The position numbers and the translations under genes are program-made. A DNA stretch of 64,000 bases from Acanthochlamys bracteata (taxonomy: Eukaryota; Streptophyta; Magnoliopsida; Pandanales; Velloziaceae), in contig CM034128.1 in NCBI GenBank assembly GCA_019914995.1, positions 8,434,501-8,498,500 on the forward strand, written 5' to 3'. A model generated the notes under the pieces. That model worked only from the letters and a program-made list of their open reading frames with translations, was not told where the DNA came from and made no database searches. Positions 44,117-55,397 of the stretch are shown in pieces. Numbering within the stretch: position 1 is the first letter of the stretch; each line of letters begins with the position of its first letter.

Positions 44117-44600
44117 GATGGTAGTGCAGGGAGTTCCAGTGCATGAAGAGAGAAGGAGACCGTTTTGAGGACCCCACACAAGATGGTGAGAATACTGGGT
44201 CTATGATGTACTGAGACTAAAGTCCAAGTTGCTAGGCCACAACGTCACCAAAGAAAGTCCAGGAAGGGATGCAGCACTTGTATTGGTTGCAAGTGAAGTG
44301 GCAACAGCGAGTTTTCAGGGTTGTTGTTATCCATCAAGTCCAAGTAGTAGAGTTTGATTTAATTCCAACAAGGAGTGTAGTGTAGGGACTCCATATGAGT
44401 TCAACTTCTTGTACAATTAAGTGTTAGAGTCCTTTAAGGACTCTAATTGAGGATGTAGTATAAAGCGGGGCAGGCTCCTTCAGGAAAGCATCAAGAATAG
44501 ATTGTTTCTTTCAATTCTAATCTTTACATTGCAAGTTGATCTCAGCTTTATCATTTCTGCATCTACTTTCTCCTGTAACCACAATTTCTTTGATATAGCA
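44117..44600 (+). other. Purine-rich tail after the pseudogene; possible LTR-like fossil
   Basis: Continues from the pseudogene end into a purine-rich region. From about 44420, GTTAGAGTCC..AGGACTCTAA followed by TATAAAGC and a pyrimidine-rich block ending near TTACATTGCAAG (44524-44535) is reminiscent of the 3' half of plant Copia-type LTRs. No internal domains, paired LTR or target duplication was seen, so at most this is an old solitary fragment. Confidence 0.25.
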
Positions 44601-47600
44601 TACCGGTCTAGCAATTCTGTCCAATTACCATTAGTCTGAATCTCAAGTTTTGGATGAAAGTAATGTAAGCAGTGCTCCACTGTTTGTCTTTTGCCATGCA
44701 CCTGTTCTCCAAATAAAGCAAGCATCACTAATTATTTTGGCACTACAATTATACATAGTTCCCATGTATGAACCATTCAGACTAACATTAAATGCCATGC
44801 TATTTGGACGTTGTTAAAAATTTTGTGTGCAGCACTTCTTCGTTAGAAAATGTTTCTTGTAATGTTTGTGAATGGTGTTAGTATGTTGTTGCGTTAGAAT
44901 ATTTCAACATTATGTGCTTTCATTTAGCCTTGTTACAGGTTTGAATGTATACTCTAGATAGAAAGGATGTATTTGTGTAGACCACAATCTCTTTTGTAGA
45001 TGTATAAATAAGGCGAAGTTGTGCAGCGTGTGTTAGAGACTTCCTAATAATAAGTTATGATATGGGTTTATGGATGTTATGTGACCGGGTGTTAATTATG
45101 TTTCATGACTGATGCTTGAAATTTGTTTAGAAAACTTTTCTCCTTTTGAAAGTTGAAGCACCCTTCTTTAGATTGAGTGAAGTACTAGTACATGGTTAAA
45201 GACGTGTATGCAATGCAATGCCAAATTAATAGGCTGTTTGGTATTCCATTTTATTATTTCATTACAACTTCTTATTTTTAGATAAACTTTTTATAATGTT
45301 TTTAAAAAATTAAAAATAAAATATAGATGTATATCATTATAAATATATATGGAGAAATAGTGGTACTCAAACTATTATGCATATTTCAGAGCACTCCATC
45401 ATCTGTTCGTGAATATTTTTAAATTTAATCTCTACTATTATATATGAAAAATTATGAGTCGAAATATACTAAAATTTAATTTCTACTATTATAAAATTTC
45501 ATATTAATCTAACTATGAGATTTCATCTGCCCATTTGATCATGATGATCATTTTGAATCATTATGATCAATTAGTCAAATAAAAATTAATATATAATTCG
45601 ATTGAAATAAAATTTTATTAATATATTATTAATTTATAATTATTTTTATCAAATAGTAAAAATTAAATTTAAAAATCTTTACCCACATACTACTATAGAG
45701 TAGGTATAAAAATTAAAAATATTGGTGTATACAAAATGTCAAATCATTTGTTGTACTCTATTGCTTATGCATGTGCTGCGGTGTGCATTTCTATAAAATA
45801 ATAAACTAACTCCTCTAATTCCAAGGATCATTATCTACTAAACGATACCAATAACCATATGCGTGAGCATCACTTCCTCAATCCATGTACTTATTATTAC
45901 ACAAATCATAAGTTTATTATTTCTTTTGCATATTCACTCAATGACGAAGCAAGCAAAATGAGCAGGACCAGGACACTTGACCTTGTACTCAAGATTCAAA
46001 CTTCTAAGCACATTCAAAAAATTTGAACTTTTTATGAACATTTCAAAACCAACAGTACAGTACTGAACGAGAACTTCTAGCAGGCGTTGGCAAGAAAAAG
46101 AGCATAAAAGTAATTAAATTGTACAAAGTGAAGTTTTAAATATTTATAATTGAATTACGTAAAAATAAAAAATAAAAAATAAATATTTTTTAAAAAATAA
46201 GTTAGAAGTAGAGTTTAATTTTTATATTTTAATTGATTTTTTAAGTTGGTTAGAAGTGAATTAAAAAAAAAAATATAATAGAACTTGAGTTTTATTTGTA
46301 TAGAACTGAGAATTCGAATTCTCAGTTTTATTTGTAATTAAAACAAAAAAAGTGACTAAAATTTTAATTTTGGTAAAAAAATGTAGAGTTCCACTCACTT
46401 AGAATACGCTTTAAGAAAGAAAATGTCTATATGCATTTGTTTTCCATTTCTCTACAGGAGTTGCAAAAGAAAAAAGCTATAGATGACAAGAAATCCAATT
46501 TGGGGAACCCTGGATCACATTAAGGTGCGGTTTAATTGGTAAAACAAATTCTCTGAAATCAAATTCGACCAAAGTGAATTCAATAAAAAATAAACTAAAA
46601 ATAGATTTAGTGAGTTTAGAATAAAATACTATAAAAAATAAATTTAAACACGAAAATTGAAAAAAAAAAGTTTTCGTATAACTAAAGTATATTCTTAATC
46701 AAACTCAAATTTAGAATCTCTATATATATAATTATAATAATTTATTGCTTAGAAAATAATCGGTTAATTAAAATTAGGACATATTATTACCATCTAATTT
46801 TACTTTTTTTTTAAAATTTATATTTCGCACTTTATATATTTCAATTATTATTATTTATTCTATTTTTATTTTTATATTAAAATTTATTTTTATCAAACTT
46901 ATTTTATAATTCACTTCATATATTACTTATCACTCAAAATTTACTTCTATTAAATTCTAAGTTTTACCCAATTTTTTTATAAAATTTATTTTTACAAAAT
47001 TGACATTTCTCCGTTTGAAACACATCAATAAATTAACGACGGCAGTGAAGTTATTTTGTTGTTCACCTTACTTCACCCGAGAAAATCATCCAAGCCATCC
47101 ACGTGAACTGCCGTGATCTACGTGGTAGATGGCTTCACGCGCGCATGGACCCACACCCAGCATTCCCCTTCGAATTTTGTCAACAGAGGATCTCGAGGTT
47201 ACCTGAGAACAAATCAAAATGTGTCACCTACGAAATCGCCACCGTGCAGAAACTATTATTTATGTTACAGTATTTTTATTTCCAATAAGTCCTTGACATT
47301 TTCATAATTGACAAACAGATCCAGAGTCGCAGATCTAGGGACCACGTGGAAAATGAAGTAAATAAGTATTGTATTGTCGAACCTCTATAATTCATATTCG
47401 CATAAACATGAAGCTTTCTACTTTTTGAAGGTGCATGATCAGCAGTTAATGTTATCAATCATATGCAAGTTTTATATTGATACAAAATATTCGACCTGAT
47501 ATAACCTCTATATTTAACATACCCCAACTTAAGAACTCGTCAATTCATGAGACCATGATTAAATGTGATTTATCATTACAAGGTTGGAATTTATGAAATG

Positions 47601-48016
47601 ATTATGACAGAGTTGTTTAGTTAATTAAACTTGGCATGCTTATTTGTCTGTATATCTTGGAGATAATCTGAGTTGGCTGGAGCTAGTTTTTTACTCGTGG
47701 GATTATCATGTCATAGCTATTTAGCATCATAAATGCAATATTTGATAATTAAAAAATGATATTAAGGTCTGAATCTGCAAATTAATCACTCACTTTTCAA
47801 AAAAGTTCAAAAGCGACTGCGAAAAGACAAACCCCATGATGTGGTCCCACCAAAAGTAAACACGTCTACATTGCTTTTAATTAAACCCCTGAGTTCCTCC
47901 AAATTTCAACTTTACTTCTTTCTCTTTCCCAGTTCTGTTCCTTTTTCTTTCAGCAGTCGCTCAGCTTCGTAGTTTCACAAACTTACTCTCAAGATTTCAA
48001 ATTTTTATCAACCAAA
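44601..48016. other. Gene-free spacer before the LRR gene
   Basis: No supportable gene; a minus-strand open frame at 44480-44728 has no recognisable domain or partner. AT-rich repeats occupy 45230-45740 and 46130-47020. A perfect 24-bp palindrome is at 46304-46327. The last ~130 bases are pyrimidine-rich and probably the LRR-gene leader. Confidence 0.45.
46304..46327. repeat. Perfect 24-bp palindrome
   Basis: The half-site AACTGAGAATTC is followed directly by its reverse complement with no spacer. It sits within a repeat-like AT-rich region (46130-46420) that shares TAGAACTT and TTGTATA words with 3430-3475. Confidence 0.9.
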
Positions 48017-51000
48017 ATGTCATTGCATGTATTCACACTCCTCTTATTCGTTCTCGCTGAGCTCGTTCTTGGAATCTTAAGCTCGAGCTCTGAGCTTAGC
48101 GCGCTCATGGATATCAAGTCTTCTCTAGACCCAGAAGGCATAGTGCTCTCTTCATGGTCGAGATATGGAAACCCATGCGAGAGCTTCGAGGGAGTTGAGT
48201 GCAACGAGTTTGGAGAAGTCGAGAATATTACGTTGCAGGGTAAAGGGCTTTCTGGATTCCTGTCGCCGGCGATCAAAGATTTGAAAAGTCTTACTGGGTT
48301 GTTTCTTCACTATAATGCGCTTCAGGGAAAGATACCGAAAGAGATTGGGCGGTTGAAGAGGCTTACCGATCTTTATTTGAATGTGAATAATTTCTCTGGG
48401 AGAATTCCTGTAGAGGTTGGTGACTTGGGTAGTCTCCAAGGTGAGTTATCAAAGAGAAAGCTGGAATCTTTTCCAATTTTCTAGTGTTTTGGTTTTCGGG
48501 GTTTAGTGAGTTTTAGTGTTTTGGGTTTGAGAAGATAGGTTTTTGCGTGATCTTGTTCAAATTAAGTACATTATTTGGTTTTCAATCTGCGTTTTTCATG
48601 AAATTCAACTTTATTCAACTAAATTTGTCCTTCTTTTTGTTTTTTGCTTGTTTTGGGTTTTCTTTTTTCCCCTTTTGGTATAGAATTGTCCATGAAATTT
48701 TTGCTTGCTAGCAAGAACTGGAATGCTACGCGAGGTAGAGGAGAAAGGCGTCCACCTTGTTAGTCTTCTTGTTCTCTGCATGATTCTCTTCGTTATTCTT
48801 TTTCTTTCAAAGTTTTTCTTGATATTCTTCGGTGTTGCCGTTTCGGTCCATAGCTGTAGTCAAAATGTACTATGTAAATTCAGACATTAGTTCTTCAATG
48901 ATTTCAGGTTTTCTGGGGAAAAAAGTTCTCTCTTTTATTCACTATACTCCATAGATTATACACCTATTAATTCTTCTCTATAGTATTTTCTCTTATAAAA
49001 AAGCCACCAAGGAAATGCGTCGACAATTACAGGAAAAAAATTAGTTAAACAATTATTATTTATCAAAAATTTCCACTTTTTATGATTTACTTCTTCTCAT
49101 CATTTCTTACAGTAAATTTCCTTTTTTTCTTAACACAGTATTGCAGCTATGCTACAATCGACTCAATGGAAGCATTCCAACCCAACTTGGTCTCCTCAAA
49201 AATCTCATGGTGCTCGCTCTTCAATCCAATAACTTGACCGGTGCCATTCCAGCAAGCTTAGGAGACCTATCGCAGCTTGTTCGCCTTGATTTAAGCTCAA
49301 ACCACCTCTTTGGTTCAATCCCAGTGAAGCTTTCTCATATGTCGCAACTCCTAGTTCTTGATGTCCGAAACAACAGCCTCTCTGGCAATGTACCCGCAGG
49401 TGGTTCCCATTTCTTAAATGTTATAGCTGTGTTGTTAATTTGATTTCTCTATGAATGTATGAAGTAATTAAATTTTGATTTTGGTGAAGATTTGAAACAA
49501 ATGGAAAGAGGATTCCTGTATAGCAATAACACAAACCTATGTGGAGTTGGATTCGACTCTTTGAAGTCTTGCACTTCAGCAGATTTTGTTGGTCCAAGAC
49601 CTAAGCCATTTGGACCCAACTCCATTGGCGTTGCTGCTGGAGAGAAACCTCAATCTGTCGCGGTCAGTACACAATGCAACCACACTCGTTGCCCAAGCTA
49701 TTCAAAGTCTTCGAAATCCTTGAAAGGAACTGTTGTGGCTGGAGCAACGTCGGTAGTGACTGGAAGTTTGGTTTTTGGGCTGCTTGCCTTTGTGTGGTAC
49801 CGCAGGCGCAAACAAAAGATTGGCAGCTCACTGGATATCACTGATAACCGTCTAAGTACTGATCATGCAAAAGATTCATACAGAAGGAGCGCTTCGCCGC
49901 TCATCCATCGTGAATATTGCAATGGATGGGATCCTTTGGCAGATGGAAGATGCAGAGTGGAATTCTCTGGTGAGGTTTCACAGAGCTTTAGATTCAATTT
50001 GGAGGAGGTTGAGTGTGCGACTCAGTATTTTTCAGAGGTCAACTTGCTTGGCAAAAGTAGCTTCGCGGCAACATATAGAGGAATGCTGCGAGACGGTACT
50101 CTGGTAGCAGTTAAGAGTATTTATAAAACAAGCTGCCGAATGGAGGAAGCTGAGTTCTTGAAAGGATTGAAACTACTTACAATGCTGAGGCACGAGAATC
50201 TTGTAAATTTGAAAGGCTTCTGCTGCTCAAGGGGAAGGGGTGAGTGCTTCCTTGTCTACGATTTCGTTGCCAATGGGACCTTGATCAACTACCTTGACCT
50301 GAAGGATGATGAAAATTCAAATGCCTGTGGAAGAACTCTAGATTGGGCTACAAGAGTATCAATCATCAAAAGTATTGCCAAAGGTACCAATCCCCATTTG
50401 TTCATGATGTTTCTTGTTTCTTGCTTTTGTGTATGCTATTTGATATTGATTGCTACTTATTTGATAATTAATTTTCATTTTAGGCAACCAAATGACTTGT
50501 GAATAAAATCTTAGATTGTTTTAGTATGGGAACCAGTTCTTTAGGAGTCTGGCTTGATATTTTCATGCAAATCTACTATGTCTCATGGTAAAGCAGTAAC
50601 ATGCGGTGAACGTAACATGTAGCATCAACCATTTTCAGTTTTTTACTGAAAGCATCGTAAGCAACACACTAAAGTCAAGCTTCGTTTCATGCCTTTACTC
50701 TTTCATTTTCTAAGTGTACAGAACATTAACATGATGGAGTTACCATCCAGGAATTGAGTATTTGCACAGCACGAGAACAAACAAACCCTCACTAGTTCAC
50801 CAGAGTATCTCAGCCGAGAAGGTCCTGATTGATCACAACTTCACTCCACGACTCTCTGGTTGTGGTGTGTACAAGCTCTTGGCAGATGACATTGTCTTTT
50901 CTTCCCTCAAGGGTAGTGCTGCTATGGGATACTTGGCCCCTGAGTATGCAACCAATGGCCCTTTCAGTGAAAAGAGTGATGTTTATGCCTTTGGTGTTCT

Positions 51001-51220
51001 TGTATTCCAAATTCTTGCAGGGAAGAGCAAGACTAATCACTTGCGGCTCAGCGCTGAATCTGGCAAGCTTGAAGACCTAATAGACGCAAACCTCAAAGGG
51101 AATTACTCTAAGCCCGAGGCTGCAAAACTTGCTGCTATAGCATTAGTATGCACGAGTGAAACTCCAAGCCAAAGGCCATCAATGGAGAAAGTGGTGCAAG
51201 AACTAAGCACTAAATGCTAG
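48017..51220 (+). CDS. LRR receptor-like pseudokinase
   Basis: Plasma-membrane receptor-like protein. Four exons: 48017-48440, 49139-49399, 49490-50383, 50751-51220; 682 residues, phases consistent. Signal peptide about 1-22; LRRNT region with WSRYGNPCESFEGVEC; about six plant-type LRRs (L..L.L..N.L.G.IP) to about residue 228; a Cys-containing juxtamembrane stretch; transmembrane segment about 309-331 followed by RRRKQK. The kinase-like domain starts near 400. The VAVK lysine (437) is kept, but the glycine loop is degenerate (GKSSFAATY). The HRD motif is HQS (543-545), the catalytic-loop Asn is not evident, and DFG is replaced by SGCG (562-565). Catalysis is therefore unlikely. The APEY..PFSEKSDVYAFGVL segment is intact. 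It resembles the Arabidopsis At5g51560/At4g22730 type; the ligand is unknown. Confidence 0.93.
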
Positions 51221-52456
51221 CAGCTATCTTGATCCGGATTCTTTTACCTTGATGCCCAGGCAATATTTTTGCTGCAACGAGTTGTGCGTCTTGCGAACTT
51301 ATGTTGTACCTTTAGCTTTTAATTGTAGTCTGGAGATTTGAGTGCGTTCTTGTTTGTAGTTCAAGAGAAGAGTGAACAGCATGTTATTGGAGATTATCTT
51401 GTTGCTAAGTGCGTGTTTACTTTTTAGGCGTGTTTTAAATGTTCGTAACTGAGTTTCGTGAAAGTGAAAAATAAAAAATAGAATTTTTTGAAAAATGAGA
51501 TGGAAGGAGAGTTAAGTGTTTGTATTTTAATAGTTTTTAAAAGTGTGTAAAAATTAAAAAATATAATTATATTAAAAAATGTGTAAATAAAAATGTTAGA
51601 ATTTGAATTTTTTATGTGAAATTAAAATTCTGAATTTTTTGTATAATTAAAATATAAAAATTATTTAAAATTTAAAATTTGACAAAAAAAATAGAGTTAT
51701 GAGTATTTGATACATGCTTTCTACCAAACTTGATTTCTCTCGTCAAGAACTTGCATCCAGCTGGATACTATGCTCTGTTGTTGAATTAGGGACATGGCAA
51801 TATTTACAACAAGTTTATTTTAATTTTACTTTTATAATTTTTAATATTTACTACAATATTTTATAAATTATTAAAATTTAAAAATAAAATTTATTTAAAA
51901 ATAAAGAATAAAACTTATTTTTTGAAATTTTTTTAAAATATCTTTTATTTTAAGAAAACTTTTTGGTTCATGTGTTTTCTTGCCCTTCACTAATTTTCAA
52001 GTTTCTGACTGAATATCAAGGCCATTCGTACACAAGCTCGGAGTCTGTGAATACCATGGTCATTATGCTTATATCAGGCAGTATCAGTACGACAAATTAG
52101 AAGAAAAATTCCGCAAAAAGATACTTAACGCTCAGATGCTTATATATTTACAAAGGCAAGAGGAACTAAGATGAGATGGTTATGAACATATAACCATTCA
52201 GAAAATAGTGTCGTAGAGTAAATAAGATCACATATAATACTATAATGCCAGTATCACAAGGCACTATTAACACAGTATTAGTTAGGCTTGTCCAAGCCGC
52301 TACATGTAAGTAAAGGCCTTTTCACATACTTCTATATACCTGGGTTACAACAATTTCTTTATGTTTTCAATTGATTTTGGCATACATAAGCATAGATCCA
52401 TGAGGATGAAAGTATCAGGTCCTCCCTGCAGATCTAGCTGTTCTCTGGAATATCTT
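51221..52456. other. Convergent spacer between LRR gene and IBA57-like gene
   Basis: 3' UTRs of the two converging genes with AT-rich repeat between. 51408-51725 (opening GTGCGTGTTTACTTTTTAGG) shares words with 4500-4680, including ATAATTAAAATATAAAAATTATTTAAAATTT-like order, and with 46130-46420. No gene. Confidence 0.45.
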
Positions 52457-54760
52457 TCAAGCTACAGCTGCCTGTTGCTCATGGAGTTGTGTCCACTCTG
52501 CCGGCCACCAATCTGGTTTAATAGCCTTGACCCTTACATCCTCACTGCCCTTGATCCTAAGATCGGCCCGTTCCTTCAATGCTTCTTCCAGTTTTAGTAG
52601 ACCCATGCCACGGTCACCAACAGCTGTTGTCACAGTGCCAACCTTCTTATCAGAATTGCCATCAACTATTTCCGAACCAGGAGATACCCTTTGTTGGACT
52701 TCTGCAAAGTAAAGAATCATGCATAAGAGAAACTGTTTTAGAGAGAGAGAGAGAGGAAAAAATTCTTGTGTTTAGAAACCAAAATTAACAGAATCAACAA
52801 TACCATTTCCATTGCCATCCAAAAATTTGAAAGGAAGCAAGCGTTTACGGATGACACCTCGATGCTGTGTTCTAGCAACGAGTTCCTGGCCAACGTAGCA
52901 TCCCTTATCAAAAGAGATGGCATTCAAACCAGCAAGGTTATACTCAAGAGGAATAGCCTCACCTAGCATAACAGTCTACATCAGCATTTAATAATCAGAA
53001 ATATGAAAACTAACAAACAAAATCTCTTGGTGAACATGGTAAAGGTACTTGAAGACAGCAATTGAGGTTTAGAGGTTTATGCCGAAACTACAATATTGCA
53101 ATCAACTAGTAGGATGGTATGCACGACTCATTACAGACGTCTCATTCCAAACAACTACGATCTCTCTCTCTCACAAGTTTCTCAAGCTTCTATTTCTCTT
53201 ATACTTTAAACAGATAATTGCTTACAAAATCAAGCAGACAGTTTAGATACCAAATGAATATTTTCATTTTTCTCTATAAACTAAATGACGCGATCCTGAT
53301 ATCTCTGTCAAGATCCTTATATTTTTTTCCTAGATCCCTCTTTAGAGAAAGAGGTTTGTCTTTTCCATATTTGTTGCTGAGAAGGCCTTTTTTTGGGAAA
53401 ATAATCACAATTGTATTTAGACAATCACGCCACACACATTCACACTATCAGGCAATAAAGGCCAAAAAACAAACACGCTAATTTAACTGTGATTGACAGT
53501 GCAGAGCATATTCAGCAAAATATCATGTGACGTTACATACCTTTTGGAATCTCACTTGAGCCTTCTGCTACTCCTTTCTCCAATCTCCACATAAGGTAAT
53601 GAGATTCATCAGTTTCCTTATCAGCTTCTACCAGAGGTGCTGGATGGATTTTATGCAATTAATCAAGACAATCATTTACAAGCAAAAGCCATTTGCATGT
53701 TACATTTGGGAGTGCACTTACGGACTGTTTCAGATGGAAAGATTCCCCTATATCCCAAGCATTCTAATCTGGGATCTTTAAACCATTGAAAGCTTGATCC
53801 ATTGGCTTGAGCAGCAGAGTCACCACTAAGGTCAACACCACCTCCCCATCCAATAGCTGCAGCTTCAGGTTCTTGAACAGATGAGGCATCCGTAGAAAGA
53901 TTTCCACTAAAACGCTGCCAGCATGTGAAGTTTCTTGTCGAATCCTCAATCTCAACTGCTGCTCTTAGCCTATACCTGTAGCACTAATATCAATTCCATA
54001 AGCATAACAGAAGGATTTAAAAGAAATTTTCAGTGGCGTAAAAAAATGACCACACTGATATGTCCTGTTTACTAGATATGTCAAAAGCTATACAATCTGC
54101 AATGATTATAATTTCTCGTTATTTTAATGAACACGTAAGATAAACCGCCAACCACCAAGAAAACAGCTACCGTTCAACTACATAAAATAGCATGTACATA
54201 CTATCTCATGTTAACGACGAGAATCTGTACAATCACTATCATGCAACCCTGCAAAAAAAAAGAAAAAAGCGTTACTTTTTGAAGCATTCAAGCATCTCAA
54301 CAAGCACATTGGAATCAACATCAGCAAGAACTTCCATCTCATCCTGCGACCCACTCGATCCAGGACCCGATCCAGTTCGATCAAGCTTCTGCTCAGGAGG
54401 CGGCGGTCTATAAAGAATCAAATCATACAAAAACCTTCCTTGCGGAGTCAACAACGCCGAGTATATCACCGGCGGCCGGTGAAGTGCGACATTAGGAGTA
54501 GGCGCGTAAGATTCCTGCGATCCTTCATCACCGTCGGTCTCCGCCGGTGACTGAGAAAGCGGGCGGATATCATTTGTTAGCAAACCTTGAAGGAATTTGA
54601 TCGTGTCTGGTCCATGGAAACGGATTACAGATCGAGATTTGAGACGGCATGCGAGCGGACCGGCTTCGTCGAGCGAGCGCGGGGAGCGATCTGACAGAAG
54701 AGAAGCTGAAGAAGAGTGGAAGGAGCGAAGGTTGGAAGATAGCCGCCGGAGTAGACGCAT
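52457..54760 (-). CDS. IBA57: IBA57-like Fe-S cluster assembly factor, mitochondrial
   Basis: Folate-binding YgfZ/GcvT-fold protein acting late in mitochondrial [4Fe-4S] cluster maturation. Five exons, 5' to 3': 54760-54276, 53975-53722, 53639-53541, 52962-52804, 52701-52457; 413 residues, phases consistent. The N-terminus [20 protein letters not shown] is a clear mitochondrial presequence (Arg/Ser-rich, no acids). Then come [20 protein letters not shown] and [45 protein letters not shown] and [20 protein letters not shown]. The last contains KGCYVGQE, the signature with the family cysteine. The C-terminus [18 protein letters not shown] is weakly conserved. The long second exon includes a low-complexity insertion ([20 protein letters not shown]). 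The 5' leader contains a ~91-bp tandem duplication. Confidence 0.94.
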
Positions 54761-54770
54761 TGGTTTTTGC

Positions 54771-54954
54771 TTGATTAGCTTAGAATGGTTCGACTGATTT
54801 CTTCTTTGTTGTTCTTGTTGTTTTAGATTGATGCAACAAAGGGAGAAGTAGAGAAACAGTTTTGATTAGCTTAGAATGGTTCGACTGATTTCTTCTTTGT
54901 TGTTCTTGTTGTTTTAGATTGATGCAAACAAAGGGAGAAGCAGAGAAAACAGTT
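54771..54954 (-). repeat. Tandem duplication (~91 bp) in the IBA57-like 5' leader
   Basis: Two head-to-tail copies (54771-54861 and 54862-54954) differ by about two inserted bases and one substitution. Reading on the minus strand, each holds CTTCTCCCTTTG, CATCAATCTAAAACAACAAG and AACAACAAAG. The first copy ends 10 bases before the ATG, so both are probably transcribed as 5' UTR. CAA-rich repeats in leaders can enhance translation; that is inference. Confidence 0.9.
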
Positions 54955-55397
54955 TGGGTTTTGGGAAGGTTGGAAGAACAATGGGATGACAAGTGGCAGT
55001 GGAGGGAAAGAGTGGTATTTGAACGCGTGGAGTGAAGGAGATTTCTAGTAGTAGAGATGGAGTGGACATTTTTGTTGGGCTGATGATGATGTGGGCTTTT
55101 GTTGCAGAAAGGCCTCTCCCAATATTTTTGGAAAATGGATGTACCACCACCCTTGTAAAATAAAATATTGAAAATAAAAATATTCAAAATAATAATTAAA
55201 ATATGTAAAATAATTTAAATTTAAAATTTAAAAAGATATAGTTAACCAAAATCACCTACAAAATTACCTACGGAAAACTTTCAGAAACTAATCAAAACTC
55301 AAATTCCTAATAACGTACAATCGCGTTTCACAAACCTAACCATAAAGTATCAAATGGTGTTACTGTGATCACTACTTGCTGCCTAGACAATTATAAA
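54955..55397. other. IBA57-like promoter and CHX 3' region
   Basis: A short spacer with an AT-rich patch at about 55155-55235. No gene. Confidence 0.5.

Noticed and set aside
44480-44728. 82-residue minus-strand open frame
   Set aside because: No recognisable domain, no splice partner, and it overlaps the LTR-like fragment.
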